From assembly GCA_026397675.1 (NCBI GenBank), contig JAPLUH010000189.1, positions 1 through 12,764 of the forward strand: a stretch of DNA of 12,764 bases, in the 5' to 3' direction. How positions within the stretch are numbered: position 1 is the stretch's first letter; every line of letters begins with the position of its first letter. The notes under the pieces were generated by a model that was not told the DNA's origin, made no database searches, and worked only from the letters and a program-made list of their open reading frames with translations. A program made the translations under genes and the position numbers. This DNA is from Verrucomicrobiota bacterium (lineage in GTDB: Bacteria; Verrucomicrobiota; Verrucomicrobiia; Limisphaerales; UBA9464). This document shows positions 7,762-12,764 of this stretch, piece after piece.

Positions 7762-9021
7762 TTAACCCGCCACCTCAGCCTGATCTGAGGCCAACAGCGC
7801 CTCAAATTCCCGGAGGCTCGGCTTGATAACCCGGGAGTCACCGCAATGCCCAAGCATGGCTTCCAACGTCTTGAGGCCGTTGCCAGTAATGCACAACACT
7901 GCGCTGGAATCGGCCGGGATCTTGCCTTGGGCGATGAGCTTCTTGGCCACACCCACGGTAACACCGCCGGCAGTCTCTGCGAAGATTCCCTCTGTTTCTG
8001 CGAGCATCCGAATGCCCTCACGAATTTCGTCATCCGAGACATCGTCACTGTGGCCGCCAGTCTCTTTCATAACCTTCAGTGCATAGAAGCCGTCGGCGGG
8101 AGTCCCAATCGCCAACGACTTGGCAATGGTATTGGGCTTCACCGGCTTGAAGAAATCCAACCCCGCTTTCTGTGCAGTTGTGATCGGAGAGCAACCCGTG
8201 GCCTGGGCTCCGTGGATTTTCCACCCATGACTCTGGACCAATCCCAGCTTGGAAAACTCCTGATAGCTCTTATGGATTTTAGTCAGCAAGGAACCGGAAG
8301 CCATGCAGACCACCGTGTGTTCCGGAATCTGCCACCCTAACTGCTCTTGGATCTCGAAGCCCATGCTCTTGGATCCCTCCGCGTAATAGGGCCTCATATT
8401 AACGTTCACAAAAGCCCATCCGTACTTGCCGGCGATCTCCGCACACAACCGGTTCACCTCGTCATAATGTCCCCGGATCGCGACGACATTCGCCCCGTAG
8501 ACCAGAGAGTTGACAACCTTGCCCTGCTCTAGGTCCGAGGGAATGAAAACGTAGCACTGGAGCCCCGCGGCCGCAGCATTGGCCGCCACCGAATTAGCCA
8601 GATTGCCCGTGGACGCGCAGGCGACGGTCTTGAATCCAAGTTCCACGGAACGACTCAGAGCAACGCTCACCACGCGGTCCTTGAAGGACAGCGTCGGATA
8701 GTTGACCGCATCATTCTTAATCCACAATTCGCGGATCCCCAGCCGAGCTGCTAGACGATCTGCCTTAATTAATGGGGTGTAGCCTACCTTGGCTCCGACC
8801 GTCGGTTCGCCGGCAATCGGGAGGAGTTCCCGATAGCGCCACATGTTCTGGGGACGCGAGCAAATCGTTTCCCTGGTGAGACTCTGGCGGATGCGCTCGT
8901 AGTCATAAGCCACTTCCAGCGGTCCAAAATCGAACTCGCAAACATGTGTGGCCCCCAGGGGGTATTCTCGTCCGCACTCCCGGCACTTCAGTGCCTTCAT
9001 GAATCCGTTGCTCTGGCTCAT
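7762..9021 (-). CDS. thrC: Threonine-synthase-family PLP enzyme, SAM-riboswitch controlled
   Basis: The 419-residue fold-type II PLP enzyme is of the threonine synthase family, which converts O-phosphohomoserine to threonine. An N-terminal ribbon (C13, C16, C28) precedes the catalytic domain. The usual fourth cysteine appears replaced (C28-E-F-D). The PLP lysine is K114 in PTLSFKDRVV, and the phosphate-binding loop is ASTGN at 136-140. Later landmarks are GSLLTKIHK and the C-terminal CITGNGLKT. The family norm at the lysine loop is NPTGSFKDRG, so the Leu and Val here depart from it. The ATG at 9021 is taken as the start; a second ATG at codon 8 is possible, and neither has a clear Shine-Dalgarno. 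A sulfur-carrier gene follows 43 nt downstream, and a SAM-I riboswitch precedes it. It may be a true threonine synthase or a thiocarboxylate-dependent homocysteine-forming relative. Confidence 0.88.
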   Translation of the reverse strand: MSQSNGFMKALKCRECGREYPLGATHVCEFDFGPLEVAYDYERIRQSLTRETICSRPQNMWRYRELLPIAGEPTVGAKVGYTPLIKADRLAARLGIRELWIKNDAVNYPTLSFKDRVVSVALSRSVELGFKTVACASTGNLANSVAANAAAAGLQCYVFIPSDLEQGKVVNSLVYGANVVAIRGHYDEVNRLCAEIAGKYGWAFVNVNMRPYYAEGSKSMGFEIQEQLGWQIPEHTVVCMASGSLLTKIHKSYQEFSKLGLVQSHGWKIHGAQATGCSPITTAQKAGLDFFKPVKPNTIAKSLAIGTPADGFYALKVMKETGGHSDDVSDDEIREGIRMLAETEGIFAETAGGVTVGVAKKLIAQGKIPADSSAVLCITGNGLKTLEAMLGHCGDSRVIKPSLREFEALLASDQAEVAG

Positions 9022-9087
9022 AAGAAAAATAACCGCCGCGGCAACCGATCAGCGCACATCCAAGAAACCGACGCGGTGGGGGCATAT

Positions 9088-9117
9088 AAAAACCCCTTCC
9101 GCAAAGCGAGAAGGGGT
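9088..9117 (-). terminator. Intrinsic terminator: expression platform of the SAM-I riboswitch
   Basis: On the minus strand, ACCCCTTC and GAAGGGGT pair, with an inner CGC/GCG around a TTT loop, followed by five U. It lies 21 nt after the aptamer and 66 nt before the thrC-like start. Its 5' arm contains CUUCUC (9108-9113), complementary to GAGAAG (9135-9140), which overlaps the 3' side of aptamer stem P1. An antiterminator could therefore form when SAM is absent, the standard OFF-switch layout. Confidence 0.88.
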
Positions 9118-9137
9118 CTCCTAGGGAGCCGACGCTT

Positions 9138-9254
9138 CTCATCTTCGCCGGAACTTTGTAGTTCCGACCGGATTTGGCACCTGGCCGTCGAGCACGTCAG
9201 CTCCACCGGTTGCCGTGGCTTCATCGGGCCGTACCCTCTGCCACTCTGGATGAG
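9138..9254 (-). ncRNA. SAM-I (S-box) riboswitch aptamer
   Basis: The minus strand shows the S-box core in order. P1 is CTCATC (9249-9254) pairing with GATGAG (9138-9143). The kink-turn segment CAGAGGG lies at 9234-9240. GGCCCGATGAAGCC follows, with the P2 pairing GTGGC/GCCAC. Next come GGCAACC at 9208-9214, the P3 arm, AGGTGCCAA at 9174-9182 (SAM-contacting J3/4 side), and the P4 hairpin CGGAACTACAAAGTTCCG. All universally conserved S-box blocks are present and in the right spacing. In known SAM-I riboswitches, SAM binding stabilises P1 and lets the downstream terminator form, so the thrC-like/carrier unit should be off when SAM is plentiful. Confidence 0.96.
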
Positions 9255-9281
9255 CGCCACAGTTACCTGCAGCAGGGCTAG

Positions 9282-9310
9282 TTAATCCGCGGCGGGACCC
9301 AATCTGTCAA
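9282..9310 (-). promoter_or_regulatory. Candidate sigma-70-type promoter for the SAM-riboswitch transcript
   Basis: A perfect TTGACA -35 box (9305-9310 on the minus strand) is followed after 17 nt by GATTAA, a weak -10 match with three of six bases. Transcription would start near 9275, shortly before the aptamer begins at 9254, which is the placement expected for an S-box leader. Confidence 0.4.
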
Positions 9311-9342
9311 AAGTTTTCTATCTTGAACCTTCATTTGAATCG

Positions 9343-9351
9343 CCCCCCCCC
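9343..9351. repeat. C9/G9 homopolymer tract
   Basis: Nine consecutive C on the plus strand lie in the divergent gap between the thrC-like gene and sufT, about 33 nt upstream of the candidate -35 box of the riboswitch transcript. Similar words flank it (GAATCG before, CGAATCC after). Tracts of this length can slip during replication. Confidence 0.9.
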
Positions 9352-9453
9352 GAATCCAAAGCATCGAAACTCAACCGCAGCAGAAACCGAGTTGGGGACC
9401 CCAGTCGTGAAAGCCTCGGCGATGATCTTTTTACAAACATCCGACCAAAAGAA

Positions 9454-9465
9454 GAGCCTGTCCCT
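9454..9465 (+). repeat. REP-like repeat copy 4
   Basis: GAGCCTGTCCCT lies in the gap between the divergent thrC-like and sufT genes. The rest of the gap from about 9352 to 9644 holds a second copy at 9582, two CACAGATT-type words (9475-9481 and 9491-9498), a CCAGCA/TGCTGG hairpin at 9563-9577, and no convincing gene. Confidence 0.75.
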
Positions 9466-9581
9466 CATCAAGCCACAGATTCCTCGAGCTCACAGATTTG
9501 TGACCACCGCAGAACAACACGCCTTGAACCCAGGCAACATAGGCCCATCACCCCTCATCACCCCAGCAAGGTGCTGGATAC

Positions 9582-9595
9582 GAGCCTGTCCCTTA
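9582..9595 (+). repeat. REP-like repeat copy 5 (GAGCCTGTCCCTTA)
   Basis: This full 14-nt copy is identical to copy 1 and starts 128 nt after copy 4. It ends 49 nt before the sufT start codon, and a 6-bp hairpin (9563-9577) lies just in front of it. Confidence 0.8.
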
Positions 9596-9644
9596 TCGAC
9601 CTTTGACTTCTCTTTCCCGGACTCCGCGCTAGTTTGCACCCGCC

Positions 9645-10187
9645 ATGAATTCCGTTAGCACCGTCGTTCTCTCCCGCGATTGCGACGCGATCCAAATCCC
9701 TGCGGGCAATGTCGTCACCCTTCCAGCAGGAACCGAGGTGGACATCACCCAGACCCTCGGTGGGTCCTACACCGTACACGCCATGGGCGGCCTGTTCCGC
9801 ATCGGGCCCAAAGATGCAGACGCTTTGGGAATCACTCCTTCCGCCGAGGCATCGACCACACCCGTCACCGGTGACACGGACGAAAAATCAGTCTGGGAAG
9901 CCCTCCGTAGCTGTTATGATCCGGAAATCCCGGTCAACATCGTCGATCTGGGACTGGTCTATGACATGGGGATCGAGCTTCTCCCCAGCGGTACCAAAAA
10001 GATCTTCGTGAAGATGACCCTCACAGCTCCTGGGTGTGGTATGGGAGCCACCATTGCCGGTGACGCCCAACAAAAGATCCTCACCCTGCCTGGTGTTGAA
10101 GACGCATCGGTTGAGATCGTCTGGGACCCACCCTGGCATCAAAGCATGATCACCGCCGAAGGACGCCGCTTGCTAGGACTCGAGTAA
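9645..10187 (+). CDS. sufT: Putative Fe-S cluster assembly protein SufT
   Basis: The 180-residue protein has the two-part layout of SufT. A specific N-terminal segment of about 75 residues (VVLSRDCDAIQIPAGNVVTLPAGTEV style) leads into a MIP18/DUF59 domain at about 82-170. In the DUF59 part, YDPEIPVNIVDLGLVYDM and MTLTAPGCGMG are diagnostic; the conserved cysteine is residue 131. The ending WDPPWHQSMITAEGRRLLGLE is also typical. SufT works in iron-sulfur cluster maturation, probably as an auxiliary carrier or targeting factor, in the cytoplasm. No other suf gene is present: the neighbour is ribBA, starting 70 nt downstream on the same strand, so the two may be cotranscribed. The ATG at 9645 gives the complete N-terminus; no strong Shine-Dalgarno is seen. 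Confidence 0.9.
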   Translation: MNSVSTVVLSRDCDAIQIPAGNVVTLPAGTEVDITQTLGGSYTVHAMGGLFRIGPKDADALGITPSAEASTTPVTGDTDEKSVWEALRSCYDPEIPVNIVDLGLVYDMGIELLPSGTKKIFVKMTLTAPGCGMGATIAGDAQQKILTLPGVEDASVEIVWDPPWHQSMITAEGRRLLGLE

Positions 10188-10257
10188 CTCTGATCTCAGG
10201 TTTCTCAAGACCCCTACCACGCAAAGCCACGCCCCCATCCGTGACTAATCGCCTGAC

Positions 10258-11463
10258 ATGAAGAAGACCGGCCCATTCCACGACATTCCCTCCGTCCTCA
10301 GCGATATCCGCCTGGGCAAAATGGTGGTTGTCGTGGATGACGAGGATCGAGAAAACGAGGGTGATCTGGTATTGGCTGCCGAAAAGGTGACCCCGGATGC
10401 GATCAACTTCATGGCCAAACATGGCCGAGGACTGATCTGCGTTCCGACCGTTGGAGAGCGACTCAAGCAACTGGGCATCGAACAGATGGTTGTTCAGAAC
10501 CGCGACGCTTATAAGACCGACTTCCAAGTCAGCGTCGATGCTGCCAAAGGTATCAGCACCGGCATCAGCGCAGCCGATCGATCTAAGACCATCCAAGTCA
10601 TGGTGGACCCAACGGCCACACCCGCAGATCTCGTCCAACCAGGGCATATCTTCCCTTTGCGATCCAAGGCTGGAGGGGTCCTGCGCCGAGCCGGACATAC
10701 TGAAGCGGCCGTTGATCTAGCCACTCTGGCAGGCCTGCGCCCTGCAGGGGTGATCTGTGAAATCATGAACGATGACGGGTCGATGGCCCGTCTGCCACAG
10801 CTGCTGCGTTTCGCCAAGAAACACAAACTCAAGATCTGCACCATCGAATCGCTCATCCAATTCCGCCGGAATTCAGAAAGACTCATCGAGCGAGTGGAAT
10901 CGATCCGCATGCCCACCGACTACGGTGATTTCACGCTGCACCTGTACTTGTCCAAAGTCGATGGAGCCGAGCACTTGGCTCTGGTGAAAGGTGAAGTATC
11001 CGGCAAAAAAGGGGTCATGGTCCGGGTGCACAGCGAATGCCTGACTGGAGACGTTTTTGGTTCACGCCGATGCGACTGCGGCCCCCAGTTGCACGCGGCT
11101 ATGGAGCGAATTGAGAAAGAAGGTCGCGGGGTAATTCTCTACATGAGGCAGGAGGGTCGAGGCATAGGGCTTGGTGCCAAGATCAAAGCCTACAAGCTAC
11201 AAGAGCAAGGTTTGGACACCGTCGAAGCCAATTTGCAGCTCGGTTTCCCGATGGACCTCAGAGATTACGGCTTTGGGGCACAAATGCTGTCGGATCTGGG
11301 AGTGAAGAAAATCCGCCTTTTGACCAACAATCCGAAGAAGGTCGTGGGTTTGCAGGGGCATGGCTTGGAGATCATCGAGCAACTCCCCATTCGGGTGGTG
11401 CCTAATCCGGACAACGAGCGCTACCTCAAAACCAAACGAGACCGCATGGGCCACCTGCTCTGA
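10258..11463 (+). CDS. ribBA: Bifunctional 3,4-dihydroxy-2-butanone-4-phosphate synthase / GTP cyclohydrolase II
   Basis: The 401-residue fusion carries both entry enzymes of riboflavin synthesis. The N-terminal half (about 1-200, RibB) converts ribulose 5-phosphate to dihydroxybutanone phosphate and shows VVDDEDRENEGDLVLAAE (acidic metal-binding loop), HGRGLICVP, GHTEAAVDLATLAGL and CEIMNDDGSMARLPQL. The C-terminal half (about 205-401, RibA) opens the GTP imidazole ring. It shows the zinc cysteines C261, C272 and C274 in HSECLTGDVFGSRRCDCG, then YMRQEGRGIGLGAKIKAY, DTVEANLQLGFPMDLRDYG and LLTNNPKK. Both active sites look intact, so it should be truly bifunctional. No FMN riboswitch consensus occurs in the 70-nt gap before it. 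It ends convergently with the TIM-barrel gene. Confidence 0.97.
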   Translation: MKKTGPFHDIPSVLSDIRLGKMVVVVDDEDRENEGDLVLAAEKVTPDAINFMAKHGRGLICVPTVGERLKQLGIEQMVVQNRDAYKTDFQVSVDAAKGISTGISAADRSKTIQVMVDPTATPADLVQPGHIFPLRSKAGGVLRRAGHTEAAVDLATLAGLRPAGVICEIMNDDGSMARLPQLLRFAKKHKLKICTIESLIQFRRNSERLIERVESIRMPTDYGDFTLHLYLSKVDGAEHLALVKGEVSGKKGVMVRVHSECLTGDVFGSRRCDCGPQLHAAMERIEKEGRGVILYMRQEGRGIGLGAKIKAYKLQEQGLDTVEANLQLGFPMDLRDYGFGAQMLSDLGVKKIRLLTNNPKKVVGLQGHGLEIIEQLPIRVVPNPDNERYLKTKRDRMGHLL

Positions 11464-11521
11464 TCGGGTTACTTCCGGTCAGGTGGGAAATTTTTGACCC
11501 ATCTATTAGGAAAAACAGTAT

Positions 11522-11544
11522 CGTCTGCCGTCGGTTTTCAGACG
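11522..11544 (+). other. Weak hairpin in the ribBA / TIM-barrel convergent gap
   Basis: CGTCTG and CAGACG form a 6-bp inverted repeat with an 11-nt loop, 58 nt after ribBA. No U-run follows, so it is a poor terminator candidate. The rest of 11464-11701 holds no gene that can be supported. Confidence 0.25.
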
Positions 11545-11684
11545 TGTTAACGATAAAATAGCCGTCCCAAGGATTAAAAACCCGGACTTGCCGAACAGTT
11601 TATCTTAACCACGGATTGTGCCGGTGGTGTTGAACCAACCCCGGCAACCCCCGCTTCAAACCTAAAGAACATCGATTTCTTGAA

Positions 11685-11700
11685 TCAGGCCTTGGCCTGA
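11685..11700 (-). terminator. Candidate terminator hairpin after the TIM-barrel gene
   Basis: TCAGGCC and GGCCTGA form a perfect 7-bp inverted repeat with only two loop bases, directly behind the TIM-barrel stop codon. The minus-strand tail (TTCAAG) is not a clean U-run, so termination there is uncertain. Confidence 0.35.
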
Positions 11701-11701
11701 C

Positions 11702-12574
11702 TCAGACATCACACAAACGGACCGCCTGCCTCAGCGATCCCAGTGCATCAGGACGGGCCGGTATGAATTCCTGGGCAACAAAACCCTTGTAGCCCGTGTC
11801 GGCTATGGCTTTGAGGATAGCGGGATAATTCAGTTCCTGCGTCTCATCGATCTCATGACGCCCTGGAACACCACCTGTGTGATAATGCGCAAAATATGCG
11901 TTTTGCTTGCGGATCGTGGCAATCACATCCCCCTCCATGATCTGCATGTGGTAGATATCGTAGAGGAGCTTGAACGACTCGGAGCCGATCTCCTTGCAAA
12001 GAGCCACCCCCCAGGCGGACTTGTCGCACATGTAGTCCGCATGATCGACGCGCGAGTTCAAAAGTTCCATTACCAGCGTCACCTGATTTTGCTCACAGAC
12101 CCCCATCAACCGCTTCAACCCAGTGGCACAATTCTTGAGCCCGGATGCATCGTCCATTCCAGCCCGATTGCCTGAGAAACAAATCACATTCTTCAGACCT
12201 GCCTTGGCGGCCAGCGGGATCCATTCCTCATAGGCGGCCACCAAGGTGTCGTGATGCTCCAACCGATTGAAACCCTTGGTGATACCGCCAAGACCATTCT
12301 TCACCGGGTTGCTGGTGATTGCGCAAGTCAGCCCGTGCTTCTTGACCGTCTCCCATTCACCTGGGCCGAGCAACTCGATGGACTGGAGCCCCATGGCCTT
12401 GCCGGCAATGGCCAACTCCTCGAGAGAGACCTTGGGATAGCACCATTTGCACACGGAGTGATGAATGCGTCCCCGCAGGCCACTGACCGCGTCAGCAGCC
12501 CCGAGACGCTGAGAGAGGGAAGCAGCAGCCAATGAGGCTGCAGTGGTCATAGCGGATCGGCGCGTAAGTCTCAT
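11702..12574 (-). CDS. Tat-signal hydroxypyruvate-isomerase-like TIM-barrel protein
   Basis: The protein starts MRLTRRSAM, a twin-arginine motif followed by an Ala/Leu-rich stretch and a likely cleavage region around GAADA (residues 25-29), so it is probably exported by Tat. The remaining residues form an AP-endonuclease-2/xylose-isomerase-like TIM barrel. Candidate metal and catalytic residues are E170 (VMELLN), D206 and H209 (LLYDIYHMQ), H240 (VPGRHE) and E269 (AQEF), matching the hydroxypyruvate isomerase pattern. Family members isomerise hydroxypyruvate/tartronate semialdehyde or epimerise keto sugars; the substrate here is unknown. The start at 12574 is chosen because GGGAG lies 6 nt upstream and the Tat motif follows at once. 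An ATG at 12586 is a minor alternative. Extension to 12625 would run through the repeat element and is unlikely. The product is 290 residues. Confidence 0.85.
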   Translation of the reverse strand: MRLTRRSAMTTAASLAAASLSQRLGAADAVSGLRGRIHHSVCKWCYPKVSLEELAIAGKAMGLQSIELLGPGEWETVKKHGLTCAITSNPVKNGLGGITKGFNRLEHHDTLVAAYEEWIPLAAKAGLKNVICFSGNRAGMDDASGLKNCATGLKRLMGVCEQNQVTLVMELLNSRVDHADYMCDKSAWGVALCKEIGSESFKLLYDIYHMQIMEGDVIATIRKQNAYFAHYHTGGVPGRHEIDETQELNYPAILKAIADTGYKGFVAQEFIPARPDALGSLRQAVRLCDV

Positions 12575-12593
12575 CGGTGCTCCCATAGACAAA

Positions 12594-12605
12594 CAGCCTG
12601 TCCCT
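12594..12605 (+). repeat. REP-like repeat copy 6, left arm of an inverted pair
   Basis: CAGCCTGTCCCT lies 20 nt upstream of the TIM-barrel start, inside its likely 5' untranslated region. Its AGCCTGTCCCT core (12595-12605) pairs with copy 7. Confidence 0.8.
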
Positions 12606-12627
12606 GCCGTCAAAACAAAAACCATTT

Positions 12628-12640
12628 AAGGGACAGGCTC
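12628..12640 (-). repeat. REP-like repeat copy 7, right arm of an inverted pair
   Basis: AAGGGACAGGCTC is the reverse complement of the repeat. With copy 6 it makes an 11-bp stem with a 23-nt loop, followed on the plus strand by six T. It ends 51 nt before the transposase start codon, a typical position for a REP beside its transposase. Confidence 0.85.
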
Positions 12641-12691
12641 TTTTTTCGAAAGAACTCGTCCAGAGGCAACGAATCATGAGGCAGACGCTTC

Positions 12692-12764
12692 ATGAGAACT
12701 CGACGCCTCAAAGCCCATCCAGATGCCTCCAGCGGCTTCTACCACTGCATGTCCCGCGTGGTGG
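12692..12764 (+). CDS. REP-associated tyrosine transposase (RAYT, Y1/HUH family), 3' part outside the window
   Basis: An ATG at 12692 opens a frame that runs off the right edge after 24 codons. The start is basic and ends in GFYHCMSRVV. The YHxMSRVV pattern after a basic, proline-containing start is the N-terminal hallmark of TnpA_REP/Y1 transposases, which nick single-stranded hairpin REP elements through a catalytic tyrosine. The HUH motif and that tyrosine would lie downstream and are not visible. The inverted REP pair just upstream supports the call. An ATG at 12676 is in another frame and does not lead into this protein. Confidence 0.72.
   Translation, partial: MRTRRLKAHPDASSGFYHCMSRVV

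Noticed and set aside
9323..9658. A 111-codon plus-strand frame before sufT
   Set aside because: It starts beside the C9 tract, includes both repeat copies, overlaps the sufT start and shows no domain.
10188..10257. FMN riboswitch before ribBA
   Set aside because: The 70-nt gap is too short for an FMN aptamer and shows none of its conserved blocks.
12575..12625. N-terminal extension of the TIM-barrel protein starting MVFVLTAG
   Set aside because: It would translate through the REP copy at 12594 and place extra residues before the Tat motif. The ATG at 12574 has a GGGAG at good spacing.
1..12764. CRISPR array
   Set aside because: The repeated words are 12-14 nt, irregularly spaced over several kilobases and lie between unrelated genes. 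No regular repeat-spacer pattern exists.

Overview
The window looks like an accessory-rich piece of a moderately GC-rich bacterial chromosome, most plausibly Verrucomicrobiota or a close PVC relative. This rests on the mix of families (a sialidase-type BNR protein, a Tat-exported hydroxypyruvate-isomerase-like TIM barrel, a REP-associated tyrosine transposase starting at the right edge), the general lack of strong Shine-Dalgarno sequences, and a dispersed GAGCCTGTCCCTTA repeat. The taxonomic call is an inference from memory of protein style; no search was run.

Layout, left to right: a 5'-truncated sialidase/BNR-repeat gene (+) converges on a class I methyltransferase gene (-). Next come tRNA-Val(GAC) (+) and, converging on it, a full-length single-chain glycine decarboxylase gcvP (-) with its own terminator. 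A gap of about 350 nt with three copies of the repeat separates gcvP from the divergent pair hisC-pgsA (+). Converging on pgsA is a two-gene minus-strand unit: a threonine-synthase-family PLP enzyme followed by a CysO/MoaD/ThiS-like sulfur-carrier protein. It is preceded by a complete SAM-I (S-box) riboswitch with an intrinsic terminator. Divergent from it are sufT and ribBA (+). A Tat-signal TIM-barrel isomerase (-) and the first 24 codons of a RAYT-type transposase (+) close the window.

The most interesting part is the SAM-I riboswitch / ThrC-like / CysO-like module. A SAM OFF-switch on a true threonine synthase makes little metabolic sense, because low SAM would turn on a competitor for the homoserine pool. 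Pairing with a carrier that ends in Gly-Gly suggests that the enzyme may use a protein thiocarboxylate to make homocysteine, in analogy with CysO/CysM and HcyS/MetY. This is a hypothesis.

The second notable pattern is the short repeat. Seven copies occur, all in gaps between divergently transcribed genes and none in tail-to-tail gaps. The two copies next to the transposase start form an inverted pair, as expected for REP elements mobilised by a RAYT. The remaining genes are housekeeping functions: histidine biosynthesis, phospholipid synthesis, Fe-S assembly, riboflavin synthesis and glycine cleavage.
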